From JAVBMV01 sp031552145 (GTDB lineage: Bacteria > Myxococcota > Myxococcia > Myxococcales > UBA5297), in the NCBI GenBank assembly GCA_031552145.1, contig JAVBMV010000006.1, positions 144,338 through 208,337 on the forward strand: 64,000 nt of DNA, written 5' to 3'. Below, in pieces: positions 33,802-44,591 of this stretch. Each line of letters begins with the position of its first letter. Within the stretch, counting starts at the first letter, position 1. The notes under the pieces were generated by a model, which was not told the origin of the DNA, did no database searches, and saw only the letters and a list, made by a program, of their open reading frames with translations. Position numbers and translations under genes: made by a program.

Positions 33802-33850
33802 CAGAGCGGGTGGCAGGCAGGCGCACCCGCGCCAGCAATAAAGAAATAGC

Positions 33851-33887
33851 TGCTCGGCGGGAGCGGGGACTGCCCTCCCGCCGAGCA
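33851..33887 (+). terminator. Perfect 13-bp hairpin between ilvE and glgB
   Basis: TGCTCGGCGGGAG (33851-33863) is fully complementary to CTCCCGCCGAGCA (33875-33887), with an 11-base loop. No U-tract follows, and the glgB Shine-Dalgarno (AAGGGAG) lies outside it. Stem-only terminator or leader structure. Confidence 0.5.
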
Positions 33888-33908
33888 CTCCAGCCGAAGG
33901 GAGCCGAG

Positions 33909-36122
33909 ATGCCAGTGATCCGCGAAGCCATGGAGGCAATCGTCAAGGGGCACCACGGACAGCCTTTCCACGTGCTGGGGCCACACGCCGTTGCCGGGGG
34001 CGGCGCGCTGGAGCTGAGGACCTTTCAGCCCGATGCGAAGAGCGTCGAGCTCCTCGACGGCAAGAGCCGCCGGCCGCTCGCCACGTTCGCGCAGCTTCAC
34101 CCCGAGGGCTTCTTCGAAGCGCGGCTCCCGCTGCCGAAAGGCGAGAAGACCCTCGAACCCTACCTGCTCCGCTTTGTCACCAAGGCGGGGCAGAGCGTCG
34201 AGCTCTACGATCCCTATCAGTTCGAGCCGCTCCTCACCCGCTTCGACCGCCACCTGCTGGGCGAAGGAACCCACGCGCGCATCTGGGAGCGGCTGGGCGC
34301 CCACCCACATGTTCTGGGGGGCGTCGCCGGCGTCAACTTCGCGCTCTGGGCCCCCAACGCCAGGCGCGTGAGCGTGGTGGGCGACTTCAACAGTTGGGAT
34401 GGGCGCCGCCACCCCATGCGCAGGCATGAGGACACAGGGATCTGGGAGCTCTTCATCCCCGGGCTCGCCGTGGGCGAGAACTACAAGTACGAGCTCCTGC
34501 CGGAGAATGGCCCACTGCCCTTCCTCAAGGCCGATCCGCTCGCCTTTTACGCCGAGCTGGCGCCGAAGACGGCCTCGCGCATCTTCGACCTCGCGGGCTA
34601 CGAGTGGCGAGATGCCGGCTGGATGGCCGCGCGCGCCGGGCGCGACTTCACCCAGGAGCCCATCTCCATCTACGAGGTGCACCTCGGCTCCTGGCGCCGC
34701 GTGCCCGAGGAGCGCAACCGCCCGCTCACCTATCGCGAGCTGGCCGCCTCGCTCGTGCCCTATGTGAAAGACATGGGCTACACCCACGTCGAGTTCATGC
34801 CGGTGAGCGAACACCCCTACTACGGCTCATGGGGATATCAGACCACCAGCCTCTTCGCGCCCACCTCGCGCTATGGCAGCCCACACGACTTCATGGCGCT
34901 GGTCGACGCCTTCCACGCCGCCGGCATCGGCGTGATCCTCGACTGGGTTCCCGCCCACTTTCCCAAGGATGCACACGGCCTCGCCAACTTCGACGGCACC
35001 CATCTCTACGAGCACGCCGACCCGCGCCAGGGGCTTCACCCCGACTGGGACACGCTGGTCTTCAACTTCGGCCGCACCGAGGTGCGCAACTTTCTCCTCG
35101 CCAACGCGCTCTTCTGGCTGGAGACCTATCACCTGGACGGACTGCGCGTGGATGCCGTCGCCTCGATGCTCTACCTCGACTATTCGCGCAAGCAGGGAGA
35201 GTGGATCCCCAACCGCTATGGCGGCAACGAGAACCTCGAGGCCATCTCTTTCCTCAAGCGCATGAACGAGCTGGTCCACGCGGCCCACCCCGGGGTGCTC
35301 ACCATCGCGGAGGAGTCGACCGCCTTCCCGGGTGTCTCTCGCCCCACCTACCTCGGCGGCCTCGGCTTCAGTCTCAAGTGGAACATGGGCTGGATGCACG
35401 ACACCCTCGACTACTTCTCCAAGGATCCCGTCCACCGCAAGTATCACTCCAACAAGCTCACGTTCGGAATGCTCTACGCCTATACCGAGAACTTCGTATT
35501 GGCGCTCTCGCACGACGAGGTGGTCCACGGGAAGTCTTCCCTCATCGGCAAGATGCCCGGCGACGCCTGGCAGAAGCACGCCAACCTGCGCGCGCTCATG
35601 GGTTTCATGTATGGACACCCGGGCAAGAAGCTCAACTTCATGGGGTCGGAGCTGGGCCAATGGACCGAGTGGGATCATGACGCCAGCCTCTCATGGCACC
35701 TGCTCCAGTTCCCGGCACACCAAGGAATGCAGCGCTGGATCCGCGATCTCAACCATGTCCTGAGAGCAGAGCCAGCGCTCCACGAGCGCGACTTCTCGTG
35801 GGAGGGGTTCAAGTGGATCGACTGCAACGACGTCGATCGCTCCATCTACTCCTTCGCGCGTTTCGGCAAACAACCTGAGGAGGCACTCGTCTTCATCTGC
35901 AACCTCACGCCCGTGGTCCGCCACGGCTACCGGGTCGGCGTGCCCGCGCCCGGACTCTACGACGAGCTGCTCAACAGCGACGCCGCGCTCTATGGCGGGG
36001 GCAACGTCGGAAACGAAGGGTGCGTGACGACCGAGGCCCGCGCGTGGCAGGGCTACCCGCAGTCGCTCGTCCTGACGCTGCCGCCGCTGGCCACATTGAT
36101 ACTGAAGCGACGCGAGCGGTGA
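33909..36122 (+). CDS. glgB: 1,4-alpha-glucan branching enzyme
   Basis: Makes alpha-1,6 branches in glycogen. 737 residues, GH13 with two N-terminal CBM48-like modules. Signatures: FALWAPNARRVSVVGDFNSW, YEVHLGSWRR, EFMPVSEHPYYGSWGYQ, HLDGLRVDAVASMLYLDY (catalytic Asp), ILTIAEESTAFPGVS-type segment with the acid/base Glu, and LALSHDEVVHGK. The open frame extends 54 codons upstream without similarity. The ATG at 33909 has AAGGGAG ahead. Confidence 0.97.
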   Translation: MPVIREAMEAIVKGHHGQPFHVLGPHAVAGGGALELRTFQPDAKSVELLDGKSRRPLATFAQLHPEGFFEARLPLPKGEKTLEPYLLRFVTKAGQSVELYDPYQFEPLLTRFDRHLLGEGTHARIWERLGAHPHVLGGVAGVNFALWAPNARRVSVVGDFNSWDGRRHPMRRHEDTGIWELFIPGLAVGENYKYELLPENGPLPFLKADPLAFYAELAPKTASRIFDLAGYEWRDAGWMAARAGRDFTQEPISIYEVHLGSWRRVPEERNRPLTYRELAASLVPYVKDMGYTHVEFMPVSEHPYYGSWGYQTTSLFAPTSRYGSPHDFMALVDAFHAAGIGVILDWVPAHFPKDAHGLANFDGTHLYEHADPRQGLHPDWDTLVFNFGRTEVRNFLLANALFWLETYHLDGLRVDAVASMLYLDYSRKQGEWIPNRYGGNENLEAISFLKRMNELVHAAHPGVLTIAEESTAFPGVSRPTYLGGLGFSLKWNMGWMHDTLDYFSKDPVHRKYHSNKLTFGMLYAYTENFVLALSHDEVVHGKSSLIGKMPGDAWQKHANLRALMGFMYGHPGKKLNFMGSELGQWTEWDHDASLSWHLLQFPAHQGMQRWIRDLNHVLRAEPALHERDFSWEGFKWIDCNDVDRSIYSFARFGKQPEEALVFICNLTPVVRHGYRVGVPAPGLYDELLNSDAALYGGGNVGNEGCVTTEARAWQGYPQSLVLTLPPLATLILKRRER

Positions 36123-36143
36123 GGGCCCGCCCCCCTCGCGCGC

Positions 36144-37319
36144 TCAGCGGTCGAAGACCTTCAGCACGTAGCACTTCAGATAGCTGGTCTCGCGCGCCGC
36201 GAGGAGCACGGGGTGATCGCGCCCTGGCCCGCGGCGCTCGACGATCTGGACATTCTTTCCGGCGTCGCGCGCCGCGTCGGCCAGTATCTGAGCAAAGGGC
36301 TCCTCGCCGATGTGGAAGGAGCAGCTCGAGGTGATGAGCGTCCCGCCGTGTGTCATCAGGTGCATGGCGCGCAGGTTGATCTCCTTGTAGCCGCGCAAGC
36401 CCGCGTCGATGGCGCTCTTGCTCTTCGCGAAGGCGGGCGGATCGAGCACGATGGTGTCGTACCGGTTTGGGCCCTCCGCCTCGGCGCGCAGAAAGTCGAA
36501 GGCGTTCTGCACCACCACGTTGACGTTCGAGAGGCCGTTGAGCGCGGCGTTGGCCGAGAGCTGCCCAGCGGCCCCCTCGCCGATCTCCACCGCCGTCACC
36601 GCGCTGCAGTGTCTGGCCAGCTGCAAGGCGAAGCCGCCTACATAGGAGAAACAGTCGAGCCCGCGCCCTCGCGCGTGGACCCCAGCGGCCAGGTGATTCT
36701 CGCGCTGATCGAGGAAACTCCCGGTCTTCTGGCCTCCCAGGAGATCGACCGCCAGGCGCACCTCTCCCTCACGGTACTCGACGCGCTCTGGCAGCGTGCC
36801 GTAAAGCACCTCTCGCCGCGATTCCAGCCCCTCCAACGCCCGGACCTTGGCGTCGCTGCGCTCGACGATCGCCTTGGGCTGGAAGAGCTCGCACAAGAGG
36901 TCGACCCAGAGCGCCTTGCGCACCTCCGTTCCCTGGGTCAACAGTTGCACTACCAAATAGTCGCCGTAGCGATCGACCACCAGTCCCGGAAGTAGATCGG
37001 CCTCTCCGTGCACCAATCTCCAGGCGTCGCTCTCGGGGAAGAGCCGCTCGCGCAGCTCCCGTGCCGCCAGGAGCCGCTCTCGAAAGAGGCCGCGATCGCA
37101 GGCGCGATCCTCGCGCGAGAGGAAGCGCAGCGAGATTTGGCTCTTCGAGGACCAGAAGGCCAAACCTTGAAACCAACCGCGCTGATCGGTCACGCGCACC
37201 ATCTCTCCGCCGCTAAGGCCCGGGTCCTTGACGATGTCGGAGCGATAGATCCAAGGGTGGCCCGCCGCGACTCGCTCGGTCGCGCGGCGTGAGACGATCA
37301 CAGTGGGGAGAGAGCTCAT
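36144..37319 (-). CDS. Class I SAM-dependent rRNA methyltransferase, RlmI/PUA type (paralogue 2)
   Basis: 391 residues with the same layout as the gene at 23058: PUA-like start (AAGHPWIYRSDIV, GWFQGLAFWS), VDLLGGQKTGSFLDQREN, then the methyltransferase with DCFSYVGGFALQLARH, LDPPAFAKSKSAID and TSSCSFHIGEEPF. The Cys of SCS is the expected catalytic residue of 5-methylcytosine enzymes. The sequence differs considerably from paralogue 1, so the pair is old. ATG at 37319; a 49-residue upstream extension lacks similarity. Convergent with glgB. Confidence 0.88.
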   Translation of the reverse strand: MSSLPTVIVSRRATERVAAGHPWIYRSDIVKDPGLSGGEMVRVTDQRGWFQGLAFWSSKSQISLRFLSREDRACDRGLFRERLLAARELRERLFPESDAWRLVHGEADLLPGLVVDRYGDYLVVQLLTQGTEVRKALWVDLLCELFQPKAIVERSDAKVRALEGLESRREVLYGTLPERVEYREGEVRLAVDLLGGQKTGSFLDQRENHLAAGVHARGRGLDCFSYVGGFALQLARHCSAVTAVEIGEGAAGQLSANAALNGLSNVNVVVQNAFDFLRAEAEGPNRYDTIVLDPPAFAKSKSAIDAGLRGYKEINLRAMHLMTHGGTLITSSCSFHIGEEPFAQILADAARDAGKNVQIVERRGPGRDHPVLLAARETSYLKCYVLKVFDR

Positions 37320-37358
37320 TCTGGAGGTTCGGCGGTTCGAGGAGCGGCAGGGCGGCGC

Positions 37359-37388
37359 TTGAGAAAGAAAACCGGCGCAATGTACCAT
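37359..37388 (+). promoter_or_regulatory. Possible sigma-70 promoter for the prolyl oligopeptidase gene
   Basis: TTGAGA (37359-37364), an 18-base spacer and TACCAT (37383-37388), about 70 bases upstream of the start at 37457. Moderate match to -35/-10 consensus in the only divergent gap here. Confidence 0.3.
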
Positions 37389-37456
37389 CATCTCGCCCAC
37401 ACGCCTCGCACCCCTCGGGGTACCCGGTGAGGTCGGAGCAACCCAAGGAGTCCTCA

Positions 37457-39662
<2,206 letters not shown>

Positions 39663-39685
<23 letters not shown>

Positions 39686-40703
39686 CGGCGCGAGGCCGCC
39701 CCTCTCGGACAACGCTTTGCCAACGCGGGCGAGGGCGCTGCTCTTTGGCGCATGCCTGGGTCTCTTCGGCACGGGCGCGGCCGCCGCGAGCCCGCTGCAG
39801 ATCGGCTATCGCGATCTTCCCTGTCCCAACGGCTCGCAGATCGCGGCCGAGATCGAGCGGGAGCTACTCGCGAGACCCATGGAGCGCCCCATCCTGGCGC
39901 TGCTCTTGCGCTCGAGTGAGCCGGGCCAACTCGAGATCTGGCTCATCGAGCAGAGCGCCACGATGCAGCGCACGGTGCCCTTTACTCCCGCCGACTGTCC
40001 CGAGCTCTCGACGACCGTCACCTATCTGGTGCGCGGCTGGCTGAGCCGCGACTGGGACGAGCTCTCCAAACAGGGCGACCAGGCGCAGCGCACCGTCGTC
40101 ACCACGGGCACCCCAGTAGAGGAGCAAAGCTCCGACGAGCATGCTCGGCTCGCGCCGAGCCCTCTGCGCCTCTTCCTGCTCGGTGGCGCAGGGACTGGCT
40201 CCGCCCAGACTGGGGCGGCGGCACTGACGGGAGGCCTGGAGAGCGACCTCTCGCGTGAGCTGGGGGCCTCTCTCTTCGGCCGTTTCGATGGAACCTTCGC
40301 CGCTCGCCTCAGGACGGGCAGCCTGAGCGCCCACCTCGTAACGCTGGGGCTGGAGCTGCGGGCGGGGCTGCTGGGCGGCGATGACTGGCAGCTCGAGCTG
40401 CTGACGGGCCCGGCCTGGACGATTCTCCACTCTTCGTCGGAGGGGTTCGACATCGACGGCACCAAGACACTCCACCGCCCCGCATGGCTCGCGAGCATCC
40501 GGCTACGGGCAGCCATCTGGCGAGGCCTGGACGCCCTCCTCTCGGTCGACGGCGCCTTTCGCGAGAGCGCCATCTACTTCCGAGCGGCCGAGCTTGGGCA
40601 GGGCCTCACGATCCCGGCTCTGCGCTTCGGGGTTCAGGCCGGGTTTTCGTGGGCGTTTGGGAAGGATTCGCTCGGGACAGGGTCCGCGGAGCCGTTGTTG
40701 TGA
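39663..40703 (+). CDS. Exported protein of unknown function, possibly outer-membrane
   Basis: 346 residues. An N-terminal signal-like segment (ALLFGACLGLFGTGAAAAS, about 24-43) is followed by a region with LPCPNGSQIAAEIERELL and two Cys. An acidic linker leads to a C-terminal half of alternating hydrophobic strands ending in GVQAGFSWAFGKDSLG, which resembles a small beta-barrel. No family recognised. It overlaps the peptidase gene. A decayed copy of its 3' end lies at 42405-42527, just ahead of the sigma factor, which ties it to the downstream locus. Confidence 0.7.
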
Positions 40704-40732
40704 GCGCCAAAGAAATGGGGCCGCAATGCTCC

Positions 40733-42307
40733 CTACTGGCATCCGCAAGAGACTGGCTCGGTCCCAAAATAGCGAGGGCTGGGCGCGAGCAAACTAAAAT
40801 CTTCCGAGTTGCTGTCTGTGTCGGTGCACCCGTCGCCATCGCGTTGGAGCGAAAGATCTCCGCCAATCAGATTCATGGTAGGTAATACACCTTCGAAACA
40901 AGAGCTCCCTGGGCCAAATCCCACCAGATCGACGATGGCGCCACTCGATGGACATTGACCGGACAACAAAATGTCGTCACGGGTCAAGGCCACACTGCCA
41001 AGACCCAATAGCTCCATCGACCCAAAGAACCTGTTCACAGGGAGCTCAGCGCCGAATTTCCCACCGGCAAGCGGTATCAGATAGTAACCACCCGGAGCGA
41101 TGAATTCCCGCCTGGGAATAGTCACTTTGTCCCAGAGAGCCCCTGGACTAAACTGGATAGCCCAACCGCCTATCTCAACGATCTGGAGGCTACGATTGTG
41201 GAGTTCGACGAAGTCATTCTTGTAAGGCGGCACAGGGAGATTCGAATAGCTCCTCGAGTAGATCTGGCTAATCACCACCTTGGAAGGAGCGCACGCCTGG
41301 GACGTCTCGAGAATCGTCGCCTTGTAGGACGACGCTCCAGTTTTACAAATGGTCCAAGTCTCTCCCTCGTCGCTCGAAAACACAAAAGTATGGTAGTAAG
41401 TACCCGCTACAGGGAATGCCAGCGACGCCTTGTATACCACTACACCATACCATCGGGTTTCGTACACAGCATCGACGCAGGCGAGCGAGTTAAAATCGAC
41501 CGGCGCAACGAATGGCTCCGCCGAGTAGCACAGCCTCCCGCTGACTCCAGGGACTTGGCCATCATGCTTCCACTCTTCCATCAACTCAAGGTGTCCGTAA
41601 ATGTTCATGGTCGTTCCAGCAGCTGCCGTGTAGGACCCGGGACTACTGTAGCAGGAGCTAATAGTTGGCCGGGCAACACAATCGCTCCACGGGACACAGA
41701 GCTCGCTCTTGGAACAGGTGAGGCGTCTCGACGGAACACCATCGGTACAGACCCCCTCGGTGCACGTCAAACGGTCGGGGTAGGGAACATCGGCGTCATC
41801 GGCGACCGACTCGACCGTCCCAGCGCTACCGCATTGTCTCTTCTGGCAATCGTGAACAGATGTGTCAGAGAGCATCGTCCCCTCGGGAAGGGAATCGAAG
41901 CCACAGCGTCCCGCCGCGCAGCTCCGCACCAGGCACTCGTTCGAGGTAGAGGGACAATCCGATGACGTCTCGCAGCCCCCACACACTCCAGCCTTGCAGG
42001 AGAGTCCATTCTCACAGGGCACTCCGTCTCGCTTTGGCAAGTGGAGCAGTTCCCCTGCTAGACACTGCTCCTCGGTACAAGACTCGCCATCATCGGGCAG
42101 AGTGGCCTCATCGATCGCGGTGCTCATCCCACATGAGTTGGCGACACACGTACGGATTTTGCAGACTGTGTCGATGCCAGGGCAGTCGCTCGCCTGAGTG
42201 CAGTAGACTGTAGACGAGGGAACCTCCCCCTCCGTATCCGTACAGCCCAAAGCCAACGAGAGCACAAGAAGCGGACAGAGCGCAGCGAGGCCGTTATTTC
42301 CAAACAT
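40733..42307 (-). CDS. Cys-rich lipoprotein with C-terminal lamin-tail (LTD) domain
   Basis: 524 residues. Lipobox LALGCTD with lipid Cys22. About 36-200 is Cys-rich with repeated C-x5-C / C-x4-C spacing (ASDCPGIDTVCKIRTC, SSDCPSTSNECLVRSC). A middle domain of unknown type (about 210-340) follows. The LTD-like domain begins VVISQIYSRSYSN and contains DFVELHNRSLQIVEIGGWAI, then ends in a Cys-containing tail. LTD domains occur on exported proteins and surface nucleases; function here is unknown. ATG 42307 has GGAG ahead; 42319 is an alternative. Base composition is less GC-rich than its neighbours. It lies between a gene and a decayed copy of that gene's 3' end. Confidence 0.75.
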   Translation of the reverse strand: MFGNNGLAALCPLLVLSLALGCTDTEGEVPSSTVYCTQASDCPGIDTVCKIRTCVANSCGMSTAIDEATLPDDGESCTEEQCLAGELLHLPKRDGVPCENGLSCKAGVCGGCETSSDCPSTSNECLVRSCAAGRCGFDSLPEGTMLSDTSVHDCQKRQCGSAGTVESVADDADVPYPDRLTCTEGVCTDGVPSRRLTCSKSELCVPWSDCVARPTISSCYSSPGSYTAAAGTTMNIYGHLELMEEWKHDGQVPGVSGRLCYSAEPFVAPVDFNSLACVDAVYETRWYGVVVYKASLAFPVAGTYYHTFVFSSDEGETWTICKTGASSYKATILETSQACAPSKVVISQIYSRSYSNLPVPPYKNDFVELHNRSLQIVEIGGWAIQFSPGALWDKVTIPRREFIAPGGYYLIPLAGGKFGAELPVNRFFGSMELLGLGSVALTRDDILLSGQCPSSGAIVDLVGFGPGSSCFEGVLPTMNLIGGDLSLQRDGDGCTDTDSNSEDFSLLAPSPRYFGTEPVSCGCQ

Positions 42308-42404
42308 GGGCTTCTCCATAAAAATAAAGGAAACCGCTCTATATCTCGGCGGGATGCCAACTTTCCAGTCGGTTAAGTGACCTGTCGTACCTGAACCGTG
42401 CGAC

Positions 42405-42527
42405 CAAGCAGCATACCAGGCGCATGGCCTGGCGTCCCCTAGGCTCCATCTGGGGGTTCAGGCAGAATTCTCGTGGACGTTAGGGAAGGATCCGCGCGGT
42501 GGAGACTCTAAGGAGCCGATGATGTGA
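42405..42527 (+). pseudogene. Decayed 3' remnant of a paralogue of the 39663-40703 gene
   Basis: The frame ending in TGA at 42525-42527 reads LHLGVQAEFSWTLGKDPRGG and then DSKEPMM. The exported protein at 39663 ends LRFGVQAGFSWAFGKDSLGT and then GSAEPLL. By eye 15 of the last 27 residues are identical and there are no gaps. Weaker similarity extends upstream (AHGLASPRL versus GQGLTIPAL) to about 42405. An in-frame stop lies just upstream (about 42378), so only about 40 codons survive. Confidence 0.72.
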
Positions 42528-42551
42528 CTACCCACCGAGGATCACGAGCAG

Positions 42552-43166
42552 ATGCCGCTCTTCAGCACCATCCGCAGCGCCAACGAGCACTCCGAGGGGG
42601 AGCCCTCGGCCGCGCCGCGTTCGCTGCAGCACCTCTTCGAGGAGCATGGGCGCTACATCCACTCGCTGGTGACCCACCTCTGGGGGCCCGGGGCCGACGC
42701 GGATGACCTGACGCAGGAGGTCTTCCTGACTGCGGCACAGCGTCTCTCGAAGGGCGAGAGCGTCGCCTTCCCTCGCCGCTGGCTCGCCTTCATCGCGGCC
42801 GGCCATGTCGCCAACGCCCGCAGGACCCGCGCGGTCCGGAAGCTCTTCCTCTCCAGGCATCGCGTACAGGAGGAGATCGACCGGTCCACGCCGGAGCGCG
42901 TGAGCGCCGAGCACGAGATGGCCCGCGAGCTCTACGCGATCTTGGACGGGATGTCGGAGAAGAAGCGGACGGTCTTCATCATGTTCGAGCTTCAGGGGGA
43001 GGGATGCACCGAGATCGCCGCGACGCTCGGCTGCAAGGTCCAGGCGATTCACAAGCTGCTCTGCCTGGCGCGCAAAGAGGTCATCGCCCGCGCCGCCGAG
43101 AGAGCCTCAAAAATACGAAAACACAAGAATAACAAAAAACAAGAAACGAATGGAGTGGCGCCATGA
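42552..43166 (+). CDS. ECF-type RNA polymerase sigma factor
   Basis: 204 residues. Region 2 (about 25-90) has LQHLFEEHGRYIHSLVTHLW, DADDLTQEVFLTAAQRL and FPRRWLAFIAAGHVANARR. Region 4 (about 125-180) has LDGMSEKKRTVFIMFELQG and CTEIAATLGCKVQAIHKLL. The tail is Lys-rich. It overlaps the FecR-like gene by four bases (ATGA), so the FecR-like protein is the likely regulator. The probable targets are its own operon, including the giant lipoproteins. Confidence 0.9.
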   Translation: MPLFSTIRSANEHSEGEPSAAPRSLQHLFEEHGRYIHSLVTHLWGPGADADDLTQEVFLTAAQRLSKGESVAFPRRWLAFIAAGHVANARRTRAVRKLFLSRHRVQEEIDRSTPERVSAEHEMARELYAILDGMSEKKRTVFIMFELQGEGCTEIAATLGCKVQAIHKLLCLARKEVIARAAERASKIRKHKNNKKQETNGVAP

Positions 43167-44536
43167 GCGATCCGCGCCGGCTGATCGAGTACACGGAAGG
43201 TGACGAGGCCCTGGCCGCCCAGCTGCTGCAGGCTGCGCGCGCGAAGCCCCTCTCCACCGAGCGCCACGCGGCGCTCTATTGGAGCCTGCGGGACCGGGCC
43301 TCGGCCTCCTCCGGGCGCGCGCGCCTCTTCAATTCCTTTCGCCGCCCTGTCTTTGCCGCGGTGGGCTGCGCCGCGCTTGCCGCCGCGCTCCTCCTCTTCC
43401 TCTGGCCCGCGGCGCACGAGCTGGCCCCAGGCAACGAGGGTCGGGCGCCCTCTATCTCTATCGCGCAGCGAACCGACACGCCCGAGGGCTACACGACGAC
43501 CGCGTCGCTCCTGGATGGCTGGCGCCTCTACGTCTTGCCGGGGATTGGCACCTTCGAGCTGCGCGCTCCTTCCGGCGAATCTCTCCCGAGCGAACTCGTG
43601 ATGGAAGAGCTGCCACATGAGCGCCGGCTGCGGCTCGGACGCGGCGAGCTTCGGGCCTTCGTGCAGCGGCAGAGCCCCGAGCGACCCGTAGTGCTCCAGT
43701 CGCCCCACCTCCGTATCGTCGTGCTGGGCACGCGCTTCGATCTCAATGTGGATCGGGTGGAGACGAGCGTGGAGCTCATTGAGGGGACGGTGCGCGTCGA
43801 GTCCGCGCTCGGCCAGGTGATGCTCTACTCAGGCGAGCGCATCCTCTCGAGCGACGCGCGCCTAAATCCCATCCCCTCGGCACGGCGCGACTTTGCCGAG
43901 AGCGCGCTTCCAGCGCCCGGACTCGCAGCGCCCAGCCCGGACCCGCGCACGCACCCACACCCGGCGCGCGCCGGAGTCGGTCGCGCCGCTCGCCCCTCAC
44001 GCCAGCAGCTCGCCCTGGCTCCAGCGCCCGCTCCCGCGCGCGTCGCCGACTGTGAGCAGCTCGCAGATTCCGACGAACGAGAGGAGTGCCTCGCCAGGCT
44101 CAGCCAAGGCGAAGGCTTTGCCGCACAGAACGCGCTCTATAGCCTGGGGATACGCCAACTCGCGCAGGGCGCGGGCGGTGAGCCGAGGGCGCTTGGCTAT
44201 TTCACCGAGCTCTCGCGCCGCTTTCCCTCGGGCGTACTCGCCCCAGAGGCCTACCTGCGCCGACTGGAGTTGCTGCGCAAGGCAGAGCGAAGCGCCGAGG
44301 CGCTCGCCGTCGCCGAAGCCTTCGCGGCCAACTTCCCGAGCGATCCGCGCACGGAGGGCATCGCCCTGGTGAGGCTGGAGCTCACCTGCCGCCAACACGG
44401 TCTGACCGAGGGAGCGCTCCGGCTTATCGAGCGACTCGAGTTCGCCGTCGACCCCGCGCTGCGCTCCGCCGCTTCGAGACTTAGAGAAGAGTGCGCCAGG
44501 AGCTCGCGCAATCCCACACAAAGTGAGGCCGAGTAG
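43163..44536 (+). CDS. FecR-domain membrane protein with TPR-like C-terminus
   Basis: 457 residues. A cytoplasmic N-terminus of about 60 residues, one membrane span (about 62-81, FAAVGCAALAAALLLFLW) and a FecR-like beta domain (about 100-245: LPGIGTFELRAPSGE, HLRIVVLGTRFDLNV, VELIEGTVRVESALG). A Pro-rich linker leads to a helical region (about 295-450) with TPR-like repeats (ALGYFTELSRRFPSG, EALAVAEAFAANFPSD). FecR proteins relay envelope signals to ECF sigma factors. Here the sensor carries its own protein-interaction domain. It is translationally coupled to the sigma gene; the first giant lipoprotein starts 55 bases after its stop. Confidence 0.85.
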   Translation: MSDPRRLIEYTEGDEALAAQLLQAARAKPLSTERHAALYWSLRDRASASSGRARLFNSFRRPVFAAVGCAALAAALLLFLWPAAHELAPGNEGRAPSISIAQRTDTPEGYTTTASLLDGWRLYVLPGIGTFELRAPSGESLPSELVMEELPHERRLRLGRGELRAFVQRQSPERPVVLQSPHLRIVVLGTRFDLNVDRVETSVELIEGTVRVESALGQVMLYSGERILSSDARLNPIPSARRDFAESALPAPGLAAPSPDPRTHPHPARAGVGRAARPSRQQLALAPAPAPARVADCEQLADSDEREECLARLSQGEGFAAQNALYSLGIRQLAQGAGGEPRALGYFTELSRRFPSGVLAPEAYLRRLELLRKAERSAEALAVAEAFAANFPSDPRTEGIALVRLELTCRQHGLTEGALRLIERLEFAVDPALRSAASRLREECARSSRNPTQSEAE

Positions 44537-44591
44537 TCCGGCCATAGTACCGCAGAGCCGTACCGAACCCGCATTACCCATGAGGTTGCAC

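Noticed and set aside
42308..42404. Promoter of the LTD lipoprotein gene
   Set aside because: TTGGCA and TATAGA-like words occur but with wrong spacing; no supportable promoter.
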